A program made the translations under genes and the position numbers. From contig BLXT01007525.1 of assembly GCA_019648995.1 (NCBI GenBank), forward strand, positions 1,029,508 to 1,065,032: DNA of 35,525 nt, written 5' to 3'. Below are positions 12,401-22,777 of this stretch, in pieces (within the stretch, counting starts at the first letter, position 1; every line of letters starts with the position of its first letter). Source of the DNA: Plakobranchus ocellatus (taxonomy: Eukaryota > Mollusca > Gastropoda > Plakobranchidae). The notes below the pieces were generated by a model that searched no databases, was not told the DNA's origin, and saw nothing but the letters and a program-made list of their open reading frames with translations.

Positions 12401-15400
12401 TTCCCATGACAAGAATAAAAACACTATGCCACAGCAATTAATATCAAGAATTACAAATAGTATTTTAAATTTGAATTTGAAGTTAATTTACATATTTCTC
12501 GTCTTTTCCATTAAATATAAAACATTGACATGAATTTGTGCTATTTTTCCTTAACATCCGTTTTATCCCTGTGTGCTAAATTTATATAGATCTGATTTAA
12601 GCTTGTCAGGTCAAGATCTAAATCTGGTACAGATTGGATCTCAAGACCAAATGAGTAAACTTAGGTCTCGATTTTAGCTAGATGTATGGCTCTGGACTTG
12701 ATCCCTTATCTGTTCTTGGTATGAACCTACCTAAACATGTGATTAGATTTACACACAGACACACATACTAATGCTCCAGTGTTTGTTCAAAAATCCACAA
12801 GCAAACATTCAACAAAAGAAACTGATGCTCCAGCACCCTGACTATATTTAGCTTTAAGCAATACAAAAACAAACATTAACTCTAAGTAATAAATTCAAAA
12901 ATTGATGGTCTAAAGAATAAAAAATATGAAACAAAATATGTTCTGAGCAGGATGTACAGCATAAGTCACAATGCACAGAGGTTCATAAATTATAAGACAT
13001 ACAGCATTTGTCTACAATGCAAGTGAGCACATTAAGTTCAAGAAAATTTAGCAGAAAACCCAGAAATGCGTGGAAATGTTAAATTTCAGGGCAGTGACCA
13101 TTCTTTTCTACAAATTTCTAGTTCTTAGATAAATTTGAACAGAAGTCCTTATGTTGTTTTCTTGCTCAAATGCTCTTGCTATGAATAGTTTCAAATTATA
13201 ACAAAATCGTTTTTGTACACCAAGTAATAATTGCAGACTTTGAATTAAGAAGAAATAGCATTCATTGACTGACCCCTTGCTGTTGTTTAAACATTTTTTT
13301 CCTGCATATTAGCTATCTTGGGACCATTTTTTTAAAATCACTGCTAATGCATATTGACCAATAATATTTTTAGCACCTTTTGTCACAAAATATGTGCCTG
13401 TGACAATGTGATGAATTTATTCTTTAAGTTTTGATGAAAATAAAAATTCCTTTCCCCTTGTAGATTAACCCCTGCCTTTTCTCTGCACTCTAACCCTGAA
13501 AATAGAGCTAGGAACATTTCTGGCTTTATTAGGATCTGTATGTATCCTCTCCAATTATTTCATTATAATCAAAACTGTCTAGATCTAGATTAGTTTCAAT
13601 TTGAGCGTGATGATCTGACTCCATCTTGTAACCAAGTCAAACACTGAAAAATAGTTACTGCTATTGATGTTTTAAAAAGTTTTATTTTGATCCTTATGCC
13701 TATGCCAATCTAATTTTAATCCCAAAATATATGAATCCTAAGGTGCTTGGCTTGGCTAACGTGTGTGTGTGACTAACACTGCAACTGTTGCAGAGTTAAC
13801 ACAAGGAAAAAAAAATTGAAAATGAAAAACTATAAGGATTGTGGGAAAAGACCTCAATAGAAGCAGTTATTTTCTTGGCACAGTTACAATGAATTAAAAT
13901 GGGTGAAATTATTGAAGAGCTATAACTTCTGCTGCTCTCTCTAATCATAATTCCCTGTATGGAGCAAAAACAAGATAAGAAAAAAAATTTTAATGATATC
14001 TTTTTCCATAAAATAAAATTTGAAACTAATTAAAAAAAAAAAAAAAAATTAGGTTAACATGTTTAGTAAGGAAAATACCAGCATAAAAATTTTACATTAC
14101 CTGTACATATACACCTTACCCTGTGACACTGACAGCTCCATCTGTTTGAAAGGCCACATCATAGACAGGGCCACTGTGGCCTTCTTGATGTAGAACCTCT
14201 TCTTGTGCTTCCAGATCCCATAACCTCCATGAGTTATCAAAACTGAAAGTATGGTCAAACAATATCTGAACTTATTATAGGATCTCTACAATGAGAAAGA
14301 AAACAACACTAAGTACCCTCAGTTTCCATTTTCGATGAGCATCTGAGTATAGTTTAAAACTACATTTGATATTCACTGAATGATTTTCATAAACAAAGAG
14401 AGATCTGCTTGTTTAGGTGTCCATACAAAGTCAATGATAAAATATGCTTCATTATACCTTGTCCACACAGATTAAAAAATGACATTACACTGCATGCTTT
14501 CATAAACTTACAATCAGTTCATATAAGATAAAAGCATGAATACTATGTATGAAAATAAGGGTGCCATACCAACATGTGGCGAGAAATCTTCCCGATGGAT
14601 GGTACTTCAACCTTGAAACTCTGTGTGGTGCATGGCCCTCTATATCTGCTAATGGCTCTTCACTGTTACAAACCAACGAATGAGAAAAAAAGGTTGAGAG
14701 ATCAATGGTGAAGAAGTAAAAGACAACAGCCACCAACTAAAATCTATTTCAACCTTATAACAATACGTTTGTTTCACACTGCATCAAAACTCGACATTAA
14801 GCACCATACTTGAAAATGTCTAGAAAGCTTGTAGAGCTTAGAGATCAAAGCAATCTTAATTGGGTGATGCCATAATACATCTTTAAAGCAAGAAGGCAAT
14901 TGCTCAAACCTTGCACTGCAACCACAACTTACCTTTCCAAATTCCAAAGTTTCACAGTCCCATCATGCCCACTGGAGGCAATACAACAAAGACTGGAATC
15001 TAAGTTGACTGTTGCACCAGGGTGAAACTCAATGCAGCCAACATTTCCATTGTGACCTATTCAGTATACAGGAACAAAATAAAACAATTCATCAAAACAA
15101 CATAAAACAACAGCACATTTACATAGACTTACAGCGGCATTGTTTTCCTGCAAAAACTCATTTCTTTTGAACCACTTCCCTAACTTAAGCTGCAGCAATA
15201 ATATTTGCACTCACTTGAGAAATATCAAATTAATGTTGATTTTGTTCTCTTCTATAGCATATTTGGATACGATCTGTTTAACTTAAATAGTATTTTATCA
15301 GATGTGCCTTGAAAAGAGCTTTCACATGATAGAAAAACCTCATGGACTTTCATGAATATCATTTGTGGATGGCAATATGTTAAAGGTCTAAAAGTTACAG

Positions 15401-18400
15401 TCTATGGCCTCATTCTTTTATGGCATGGCTTCCATCGTATTTAATTACATATCAAACATTGACACTGATGGGTCAAAATACCCAAATTCAATATTCTCTT
15501 TGTTCAATGTTCTATGAAAGAATTTGTTCTCAATAAGGCTGCTTTGCCTTAGCTTTAAAAAGTAATAAACTTACGCATGAAAAATGTTGCAAAGGGCTTC
15601 GTTCTGGATCTAATCAGAAACTCAGTGAAGACTTAAAAATACCTTAAAATAAAATCTAGATCTACATATTGGGGCCCAGTTATAGGCCTATCTCACTCAA
15701 CCATTTCTGAATGTTGGTCTGCTTGGTACCTGCAGTTTTTCATATAGTGCAGTTAAACATTCTGCCATTTTTATGATCTCTCATTTCCAATGATTGATGG
15801 AAACAAAATTTATCGTGCTAATGAATCATACAATCTAGATCTAGAGCTGGCACATGCACTCTATGCCAGCTCTGGAAGAACTTTTTAAGAACCATTCAAG
15901 TTTTAAACTGCTCAGTTGCTTCATCTAGAGATGATAGCAAACTTTTGTTTATGACCAATGATTTTAAGTATCTATATATTTTTTAGATTGATAAATAACT
16001 GTATCCAGATTTTAAAAAAATTAATGAAGCAATGATGATGTTTCTTGCAATTAAACAAGGCATATCACTCCTGTCAACAGCTTTTGCCTGAAAGGATGGC
16101 GAGTCCTATGGAGGTAACAAATTTCAGACCTTATTTTATAGGACCAACTCAAAGCATCTAAAGTGGAAGACAAAGTCATGGGCTAGCTGAGCAAAAACAA
16201 TTGCAAACTATAAGCCTGATCAACTTCCCCCCCACACACACATTCCTCTACAATTATAAATAACTATAATACATGTCAATAATCTTGATAGAGAGTGAGG
16301 AGTCTATGAAAATACATCTATGACTTATATATCTTCTCAGTCAGCCCTTCTCATGCAGAATAACAATTACAGTTCTATGGGAAAGAAAGCCAACAAAGGA
16401 TGATATAACAAGAGAGGCACTCTTGGATGCAGTTTGGTGGCTTCTGCATTCCTGTCATCTGATTGTTGCAAGCATAAAAAGACTACACTCTTAATCTGAG
16501 GCAGGGTCATTCCTTTCAAGTTACTTCATTGTTTGCAAGTGAGTGCAACATGTACATACTTATGCGCTAACCACAATCATCAGTGACACAGAATTGGGTT
16601 CATGACCACAGGAATAAATAGCACAGTGACATATCAATACATTTGATGCAAAAGTTACTCAGTTCCCTTACAGAGCATGTTGAATAAACATTATGGAACA
16701 CAACTTGGTTATTTGGATCATATCAATAATAATAAGAATATCATGTAATTTAGATAGGTAAAGAGTACATAACAATTGCTGCTATCAGATTGATCCAAAC
16801 GATAAAACAAGAGGATATTTTTTTTTACCACCATCAATCAGGATCATCAAAGGGTTTAAGCAAAGCAACCTGGAAAATGGAATTTATGGGTGTTCACCAG
16901 AATTTCTTCCTGGGTAAAACTGAAAGTTGGCAGGTCTGCTGCTCCGCTAGCACCCTTTACCGGAAAAGATAAAAGTCCCATATCTCGACTAAGAATCAAC
17001 GAAGCCTCTGCAGCCCTATACACCATTGTAAAGCCTGTAGGCAGAAGCTTTAGGCTTTTGCAACAATTAAAATGCTAAAAATGCATCTTCCTACAAACTT
17101 CAACTGGTTGCCAGAAATAGCTATGAAAACCAAAAAAAAAAAAAATTCTCTATGTAAATTTAAAGTAGACTTTGGTGTAACTCTATATTTGCTTTCATGA
17201 AATTTGTCAAAATTTTGGGGAAGTGCACTTTTTCTCCTCAACCTTATAAACTTAAACTTATACATCAGTTTATTCATACCTCTCAAATTACGTATGTGTT
17301 CGCAATCTGGAATAGACCAGAGTTTGCACAGACCCGACCTGTAGGGAAAAAGGGATAATTTCCAGTAAAGTCAAGGCAAATCTATAAACATGGATATACA
17401 TATCATGTTTTAGTGGCTTAATGAGCACACATTGTGACAGCAGGGAAAATTTTAAAACAGCCAATTTCTGCAAAGGAAATAAAATTCTGCAGATTTACAG
17501 ATATATTAATTTTTCAAAATTGCTGTTTGCTACAACAACCCCCAAGAATTGGTACCACAGTATAAGGAGCTAAAAATCGCTCAAAATATCTTTATCTAAT
17601 ACATCTTACCAAGAGGCAGTGGCTAACATCTGAGAGTTAGGGCTGAAGCAACAGTGGGAGATAGGTCGATTGTCTCCGATCTGACTGCAGTCATTAGTGA
17701 CAGACTGTTGGGATTAAACATTGCAATTGTAGAAAGATGTAAGGTTTGATTTCAGTCATTAGTGACGGACTCTTGGGATTAAACATTGCAATTGTAGAAA
17801 GATGTTAGATCTGATTACAGTCCATAGTGACAGACTGTTGGAATTAAACACTGCAATTTTAAAGTTGTCTGAGAAAAAAAAGGAATGCATGACAGCAAAG
17901 TCAGGTATTGTGAATTAGAGTGCAGTTGCTAAAACCATATCAATTCATTTTAAAATGCAATTGCTATGATCATATCATTTCACTCCAAAAAATTTCCAAA
18001 ACATTCTAAAGATGTGAACAGTATGCGTTATTTGATTGTTGAAGCAAAATTGCCTTGAATAAGCTTTGATTGATTTCCCACTAACTAAATCTTTGTATCA
18101 GATCTCTCATTATAGTTCAAAAAAAAAAAAAAATTTCTCAGGAATTACCCGAATTCTTTTTTGCAGATGTTGAACTTCTGCTGTTTTCTGGGTGGCAGGT
18201 AAAAGTTTTTCAGCCTTCTGTCTTCTTATTCTTTCCTTTGCTCTAGATTTCCAATAATTCAATATAAAGAAAGAAAGATAGAGAGAATTATCAACTCTTC
18301 ATCACAAGTTTTATCTAGTTTACACATGCAGCAAAAATGTTTAACTCTTTAACTATGACTCGTTATTTTTTTGATATGTAAACATAACATGAATAAAAAT

Positions 18401-18741
18401 GCATTCTTTCATATAGACCATGAAAACTAATGGCTTGTCTCCAATGAAACAAAAGGCATCATCTCAATAAAAACTTTTGGTGTAAATGCATTTCTGATGA
18501 CTCCTTACATTCTGAATTTAACGCAATTGAAATGTTCATAATACAAATGCTTAATCTGGCCTAAATAATCAAAATGCAAGTCATGTAAAACAATACTTTA
18601 ATCTGCTGTAAACACAGGTAGACCAATGCACAAAAAGAAACCTCTTTATCAAGGAATCTGTCACAAAAAAAAAAACCCTACTTACATTCAATTATTCTCA
18701 ATATATTTTTCTTTTTTCATGAACTAAAAAAAAAGGAGTAG

Positions 18742-18783
<42 letters not shown>

Positions 18784-18792
18784 GTCAATACG

Positions 18793-18854
<62 letters not shown>

Positions 18855-21800
18855 AAATAGTTTTAAACATATAACAATTGAAAAAAATATCCCTTCCCAT
18901 TCAATTGTTTCTTAGTGCAATAAATCTTGTACCTTGGTATGGAATATTGAGCTATCCACAATCTTGCCTCTTTCAGAGACTCAGGGCCTTCATGGTACCA
19001 GGTAATATTGTCCTGATTACACACAAAAAAAGCAACTTAGAAAGAAACTGATATCAAACTTGAAACATTAGCAAACAAATGTTCAAATACAGCTTCTTTG
19101 AGACAGATAAAATTAAAAACACTAATTTTACAGACACATAAATAGTAAAAAAATATCAATATGTAAATTGAAAAAAAAAAACAACTATTGAACTATGGAA
19201 TTTGCAAAATTATTAATGATGTGATATGCCATTTCATGTATACACCCTCTTTTTCAAGGAGAGCAGAGAATTTGAGAAGTTTCAAAGAAAAAAGATTGTT
19301 TATGTTGAAGGGATAGATCTGCAATACATTACAGCCAGTTCAGTAGAGATACATAGGTTAATGTATAACTGAAAACCAAAACCTGAGCTTACAAGCGCAG
19401 AGAAAAAGTATTGCTAGATCATTTCAATTTTGCACTTTAATTTTTTTTAGAACTGGACTGATCATTAATTAATCATTATTCTTAATTTACCATTTTTTTC
19501 ATCTTTCCTCGATTTCTGCTAGATCTGGAGTCATTTCTGTTTCAAAGATCTCAATTATGGCTGAGTTTAGAAATTTGAGCTAGTAGCACAGCCACTCGTT
19601 TGTGACAAAGACAAGCTCTTCCTAATGCCTTACCTGTTCTCGTTTCTTTTGCTCAATTCTCTTTTCTTCCTTTTTCTTCTGTATGGCACTCTCCCCTAGC
19701 TCTGCCAGAAGCTTTCTAAGACGCTCTCTTCTCTCTGCTGGGCCTTCACCAAATAAACCTGTTGGAAAAAAAAAAAGATCCTTTAGAGCAATTATGACAA
19801 AAATTTCACATATGGCCTGGAACTATACTATTTTTTAAATGAGTTTTCCTTTAAAAAAAAAAAAAAAGATAAATAAATGAAAAGATCTACAGAGAGAGAG
19901 AGAAAGACAGAGAGAGGAAGGGTGAGAGACAGAGAGAGAGAGAGAGAACTGTTATTAAATGTAAATGACAAAATTTCACAACATATGTGCAAGTTTTACT
20001 TATCCTACCACACTTCTTCGTTACTAGGCACCATGCTGGGTCCTAACATAAAACATTCATGATTGAATGCAATGAAAACTTGAACATGTGGAAAATGTTT
20101 GTAACTAATATTTCTTGTTTCAAAGAGCTGTTTATAAATGGCACTCTTTGTAAATTTCCTATGACTTGATTGAAATAAAATTTTGTGTTTTATTTCGATG
20201 TGAAATTTTCCATGAGGTTTACGAAGGTCAGTTATTACAGTATTTTTATTGCGTTATTTTCTATGAGGTCTTTTTTTTTTATCGCTTATTCTAGTTTGCT
20301 TTGTATCCTTAGTTAAGTATAAAATGAAAGAGAAGGACTGCGTGTCTCTATTCTGAAAGGACTTGGTTATTATAATAAAAAGTTTTTGAAAAAAAAAAAC
20401 ACTTAGTTTCTATTTTAAGAAAATTATTCTGTCAAAAAGAAACACAACTTAAAATGAAATACATAAATTAATGCAGGAGTTTGAATCAATCACACAAATA
20501 CATAAGGAATGAGAGAGGATAAATTTCAACCAAAGCATTAACGATAATTCATCGCTAGGCCCTATCTAGATAAGCTTGGAAGTTTTGGAATTTTTGGAAC
20601 ATTAGTACCGGCTGAATGTGGATCATTTTATCTTAAACTTGCAATTTCCAAACATTTACCGGCAAAGTCCATACTTAAATATTATAATAAATTAACTCAA
20701 GGCAAACATAGTAAAAAAACTTTTTTCAAAAATCTCAAAAGTGACGTCCATGATACTTGAGATCAGAGCCCAGGCAAAGCAACTACCACCTTTAATATTG
20801 TTCAAGATCAGGGCCTGGTGAGTTAAATTACACCATTACCTTAGCCAAATTAAGAGCAGTATTATCCATAAACTTAACACTGACAATACTGCTCTTCCAA
20901 TGAACCTGCAAGATGGCTACTAAAGCAATGATCTAATTTTCCCCGCTCATGTTCACAATAAAAGACCTGAACATTTAGATACTTACAAATGGGCTCTCCT
21001 AACTGTCTGAGATTTGCCTTGATCTCCGAATCATCAGTGGAGACCTGAATTGTCCTGGCCTGATTTGAGAGAAAAGATGAAAGAAAAAGTGGTGACAGTT
21101 GTATATATTTCAATACTTAAATATCTTTGTTTTTTTTTTTTAAATATGGATAATTCTTACATTATGACAATTCAGTGTTTTGCCTAAACTGTTATCAATA
21201 ACTGCTCTCAAATAACATCATTCACTTACATGTAAATACAACTGTGAGTAAATACTTGTGAGTATGTAGCCTATACACACACAATAAACAAATGCACCCA
21301 TGATCACATTCATCAGATGCAAACATGGGAAATTAACTTGTTTTAAAATACAGATCATGACAATGGTAGTCAGTTAAGGAGTTGAACATGAACAATTTTC
21401 TCTAGCTCATGATCAGCAGCCTATCAGAAATTAAAATCCTAACCCCGCTCCAAAAAAAAAAAACTTGGTGTCTTTTTCTGCCATTTAAATACTTATGAAA
21501 CTTAAATGAAAATCTAAATAAAAACCAAATTTATTTCTGATGCAAAACGAGTTCTTTTCAAAGAATACCAGATATAATAACAAACAAAGCAAAAATAAAA
21601 CAAAAATAAAAAAATTGGGTGCTGCCGGAAAATAAAAACCTACCCTTTTTCTTTTCTCAAACTCAGCAAGGGCTTCAGCTTGCATTGCTGATTCACTGGC
21701 CTCAATATCAAATGTTCTTCCTGGAAAAAAAAATTATCGAGAAACAAAATATTTTTAGATTTTTTCTTTTTTGCTCAACTACAAGTCTTATCCCATGATT

Positions 21801-22777
21801 TAGGAGGAGGAGAGAAAATTTGGTTAGACTCATTCTTTTTTTATATCCCCACTGAAGTAATTAAGTGTTTAAAATCATGATAAAGATAATAATTTGATGC
21901 AGTTGATTTTTTTTTCCTTACTGATGTAATTAAATGCTGCATTAGCACAGAAAAGACAACAACAAACAAAAATCAGATACACAGTTCCTGGTCATAATAT
22001 GTCACAAATAACACAACCATAATATACAATAATGCACAGGAAATAACCTAAAAACCTACTTATTTGCAAAAAGTAATTCTGTCCTAGTTTTGGGAATTTT
22101 GCAAACCAAAAGAAATTTTGAGACATCCTCATTTGTTAACCTATTTCCAAAAGAAAGGAAGGAACTGCTGAAGTGTTGAGATTTGCATAAAAATCAATGA
22201 AATCTAGAGTAACAAAAATTCCTTTGTAATTATACAAATCAGGCACCTCACATTATTTGTCCCCCAAAAAGTGAAAAGTGAGCCCTGTAATATAAAAAAA
22301 GCAACAGAAAATCATAAAATAGTTGAGGATTTTACATTATCTCACAAATCCTTTTTTTCTGTAATTATGTATGTTAGTAGTGGCAGCCTGAGCAGAAAGG
22401 GAAATGGCTGATTTGAAAAGGTAAAAGAAAAAAAATGGAAGAATTAATTTTTGTTCCTTTGATACTTAAGTGTTGTTGGTTGTCTTTATAATTTCAACCA
22501 TTACTTTAACCTCAAAATTAGTTTTCTTTAATCTGAGACTTACTGAAAAACAAAAGAAAACACAAGGAAGCCCACAGTCAAAATGACTTATGAAAAAAAA
22601 AATCTCACCTTCTGTGATATTAATATGACCAGCTTCTTTTCCAGCCTCCACAGCACTGGACAAAGCCGCAGCTGTCTTGTTGCCTTGTGACATCCTGGCC
22701 TTCTCATTGTCCTCAAGGCTCCCATAGTGGATTACCTTTTGCTTCTTAAAGCTAGGTCCTTCCTCTTCATCAGACAT
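6256..22777 (-). CDS. PRPF4: U4/U6 small nuclear ribonucleoprotein Prp4 (complete, 15 coding exons)
   Basis: Prp4/60K is a WD40 protein of the U4/U6 di-snRNP. It works with PRPF3 and PPIH in tri-snRNP assembly for nuclear pre-mRNA splicing. Coding exons, in order: 22777-22609, 21720-21644, 21059-20987, 19758-19634, 19012-18933, 18242-18149, 17704-17610, 17338-17280, 15056-14933, 14662-14570, 14242-14120, 12372-12265, 9001-8883, 8414-8365, 6414-6256. All junctions are GT-AG and the phases agree, giving 515 residues (human 522). Residues about 68-125 form the Prp4 N-terminal segment, with VSTDDSE and [14 protein letters not shown] nearly as in human. Seven WD40 repeats start at about 216, 258, 308, 351, 393, 435 and 478, with hallmark GH and WD pairs. 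The ATG is preceded by an in-frame TAA nine codons before a TTG at 22804, so no longer in-exon start exists. Introns 8, 11, 12 and 14 are 1.7-3.3 kb and hold mobile-element debris. Orthology is secure. Confidence 0.97.
6888..6975 (-). repeat. tRNA-derived SINE head, copy 1 (degraded)
   Basis: The reverse strand is related to the better-preserved copy at 23487-23572. They share TTGCACAGTTGGCAAG-like A-box sequence and the diagnostic AGGGACCTTTCT. The B box region (CACGGGTCGTAAG) is degraded. It lies in PRPF4 intron 14, just before the TTAA element. Confidence 0.45.
7008..8107. mobile_element. non-autonomous TTAA-associated inverted-repeat element
   Basis: TTAA at 7008-7011 is followed by CTCACCGGGCCCTGG (7012-7026). 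The reverse complement of 8093-8107 reads CTCACCGGGCTCTGG, a 14/15 match. The right TTAA is not preserved (TCAC). An inner copy of the end (GCCGGGGCCCTGATGTCGAG) lies at about 7060-7080. A related end occurs at 20761-20826. The interior is non-coding, so the element depends on another transposase; TTAA points to piggyBac-type machinery. It sits in PRPF4 intron 14. Confidence 0.5.
7733..7975. repeat. long direct repeat, copy 1 (243 bp)
   Basis: Nearly identical to 9887-10108. Only a couple of substitutions were seen, plus a 21-bp difference between two CAACAC microhomologies. It lies inside the TTAA element in PRPF4 intron 14. Confidence 0.85.
8365..8414 (-). CDS. PRPF4: PRPF4 coding exon 14 (residues 447-463)
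   Basis: A short 50-base exon encoding [16 protein letters not shown], the core of WD40 repeat 6. The donor is GTGAGG. Confidence 0.95.
8883..9001 (-). CDS. PRPF4: PRPF4 coding exon 13 (residues 407-447), WD40 repeats 5-6
   Basis: Encodes [18 protein letters not shown] and CVYTVPAH, almost identical to human. The donor is GTGAGT. Confidence 0.95.
9700..9885. other. CpG-rich segment near the left end of the intron-12 element
   Basis: Markedly richer in G+C and CpG than the surrounding intron (for example GCGGCCGAG, CACCGGCCGCACC, GCCGGTACC). It contains the self-complementary pair GGTACC-AGGCA-GGTACC. No coding frame was seen. Most simply, it is subterminal transposon sequence. Confidence 0.4.
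9887..10108. repeat. long direct repeat, copy 2 (222 bp)
   Basis: The second copy of the module at 7733-7975, in the same orientation, 2.15 kb away and on the other side of PRPF4 exons 13 and 14. It lacks 21 bp present in copy 1. Confidence 0.85.
10700..11016 (+). pseudogene. frameshifted C-terminal fragment of a transposon-encoded protein
   Basis: Two plus-strand frames join into one protein-like sequence. One contains [12 protein letters not shown] (about 10706-10741). After a shift, the other contains [21 protein letters not shown] and GRDLLGSRV, ending in TGA at 11014-11016. From memory this resembles the C-terminal part of a large group of transposon-like proteins common in cnidarian and mollusc genomes (pattern G-N-H, later F-P-x-x-I-T-P-K-x-H-x-L-E-x-H and G-x-L-G-E-Q). 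Here the usual glycine-glutamate motif has decayed to LLGSRV. It is not functional. The superfamily is not assigned. Confidence 0.5.
11541..11779. other. assembly gap (239 Ns)
   Basis: A run of N inside the intron-12 transposon relic. The apparent open frame across it is an artefact. Confidence 0.99.
12265..12372 (-). CDS. PRPF4: PRPF4 coding exon 12 (residues 371-407), WD40 repeats 4-5
   Basis: Encodes [20 protein letters not shown] then [12 protein letters not shown], matching human [25 protein letters not shown]. The donor is GTGAGG. Confidence 0.95.
12373..14119. other. PRPF4 intron 11
   Basis: 1.75 kb of AT-rich intron with no recognised element beyond short CTAGATCTAGA motifs near 13580 and an A run near 14030. 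Confidence 0.6.
14120..14242 (-). CDS. PRPF4: PRPF4 coding exon 11 (residues 330-371), WD40 repeats 3-4
   Basis: Encodes [20 protein letters not shown] then [11 protein letters not shown], which follows the human protein closely. The donor is GTAAGG. Confidence 0.95.
14570..14662 (-). CDS. PRPF4: PRPF4 coding exon 10 (residues 299-330), WD40 repeat 3
   Basis: Encodes [10 protein letters not shown] and [11 protein letters not shown], matching human DEPVADIEGH and WHPSGRFLGTTC. There is one extra residue after the GH compared with human. The donor is GTATGG. Confidence 0.95.
14933..15056 (-). CDS. PRPF4: PRPF4 coding exon 9 (residues 258-299), WD40 repeat 2
   Basis: Encodes [19 protein letters not shown] through [11 protein letters not shown], covering the whole second WD40 repeat, including the Prp4-specific insertion after FHP. 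The donor is GTAAGT. Confidence 0.95.
15843..15873. repeat. 10-bp perfect stem-loop in PRPF4 intron 8
   Basis: AGAGCTGGCA (15843-15852) and its exact complement TGCCAGCTCT (15864-15873) flank an 11-base loop, directly after a TCTAGATCTAG motif. The stem is too short for a typical microRNA precursor. Function is unknown. Confidence 0.6.
16890..17050. repeat. GC/CpG-richer insert in PRPF4 intron 8, probable retroposon fragment
   Basis: This segment stands out from the AT-rich intron in base composition (for example GCTGCTCCGCTAGCACC, TTACCGGAAAAG). It has no coding match to PRPF4 and no WD40 residues. Composition and sharp edges suggest an inserted interspersed repeat, but I cannot name the family and saw no second copy here. 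Confidence 0.3.
17280..17338 (-). CDS. PRPF4: PRPF4 coding exon 8 (residues 238-258)
   Basis: Encodes [19 protein letters not shown] and completes WD40 repeat 1. The first base of Gly258, which opens repeat 2, closes the exon at GTATGA. Confidence 0.95.
17610..17704 (-). CDS. PRPF4: PRPF4 coding exon 7 (residues 207-238), start of WD40 repeat 1
   Basis: Encodes [12 protein letters not shown] and [14 protein letters not shown], matching human FCSQIGDDRPIS and HFSPNSKMLATAC. Its 3' splice site and first bases are triplicated in the preceding intron (see the repeat at 17683-17865). The donor is GTAAGA. Confidence 0.95.
17683..17865 (-). repeat. 65-bp tandem triplication of the PRPF4 exon 7 acceptor region
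   Basis: Acceptor AGs at 17706-17705 (used), 17771-17770 and 17836-17835 are exactly 65 bp apart. Each is preceded by a similar TTTAATYCCAA tract and followed by a copy of the exon start (TCTGTCACTAATGACTG, TCCGTCACTAATGACTG, TCTGTCACTATGGACTG). Only the copy nearest the exon body continues into conserved PRPF4 sequence. The other two reach in-frame stops after 5 and 9 codons. Confidence 0.85.
18149..18242 (-). CDS. PRPF4: PRPF4 coding exon 6 (residues 175-206)
   Basis: A basic, Gln/Lys-rich linker ([16 protein letters not shown]...) corresponding to human RAMKRLEEARLHKEIP. The sequence is less conserved but length and phase fit. The donor is GTAATT. Confidence 0.9.
18745..18851. repeat. compound (TA)n microsatellite
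   Basis: Two TA runs (about 18745-18781 and 18796-18851) are separated by a short unique GGGTCAATACGCAA spacer, in PRPF4 intron 5. Confidence 0.95.
18933..19012 (-). CDS. PRPF4: PRPF4 coding exon 5 (residues 149-175)
   Basis: Encodes [20 protein letters not shown], matching human WYHEGPNSLKVARLWIANY. The donor is GTACAA, in phase 2. Confidence 0.95.
19634..19758 (-). CDS. PRPF4: PRPF4 coding exon 4 (residues 107-148)
   Basis: Begins [14 protein letters not shown], almost identical to human, then runs into a Lys/Glu/Gln-rich probable helix ([15 protein letters not shown]). The donor is GTAAGG. Confidence 0.95.
19891..19947. repeat. (GA)n-rich simple repeat
   Basis: An imperfect GA repeat with CAGAGAGAG interruptions, in PRPF4 intron 3. 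Confidence 0.9.
20761..20826 (-). mobile_element. one end of a second TTAA-type element related to 7008-8107
   Basis: On the reverse strand from 20826 the sequence reads TTAACTCACCAGGCCCTGAT. It is followed about 45 bases later by GCCTGGGCTCTGATCTCAAG. The copy at 7008 has the same end and inner repeat at the same spacing. The opposite end was not found, so the copy may be truncated. It lies in PRPF4 intron 3. Confidence 0.45.
20987..21059 (-). CDS. PRPF4: PRPF4 coding exon 3 (residues 83-107)
   Basis: Encodes [20 protein letters not shown] then GEPI, the most conserved N-terminal block of Prp4. The donor is GTAAGT; Cys107 is split across the junction. Confidence 0.95.
21644..21720 (-). CDS. 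PRPF4: PRPF4 coding exon 2 (residues 57-82)
   Basis: Encodes [20 protein letters not shown] followed by EKRKR, matching the human AEVLAEFERRKR helix. The donor is GTAGGT, in phase 0. Confidence 0.95.
22609..22777 (-). CDS. PRPF4: PRPF4 coding exon 1 (residues 1-57)
   Basis: Starts [14 protein letters not shown] and contains HYGSLE and HINITEG, the conserved Prp4 N-terminal landmarks. It ends after the first base of Gly57 at a GTGAG donor. The start has A at -3. A good acceptor-like sequence (pyrimidine-rich, ending TTTTAG) about 45 bases upstream suggests that the 5' UTR is spliced from a farther non-coding exon. Confidence 0.95.

Noticed and set aside
17683..17865. CRISPR-like or regulatory tandem array
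   Set aside because: The repeats have no spacers and are simple copies of the adjacent exon-intron boundary.
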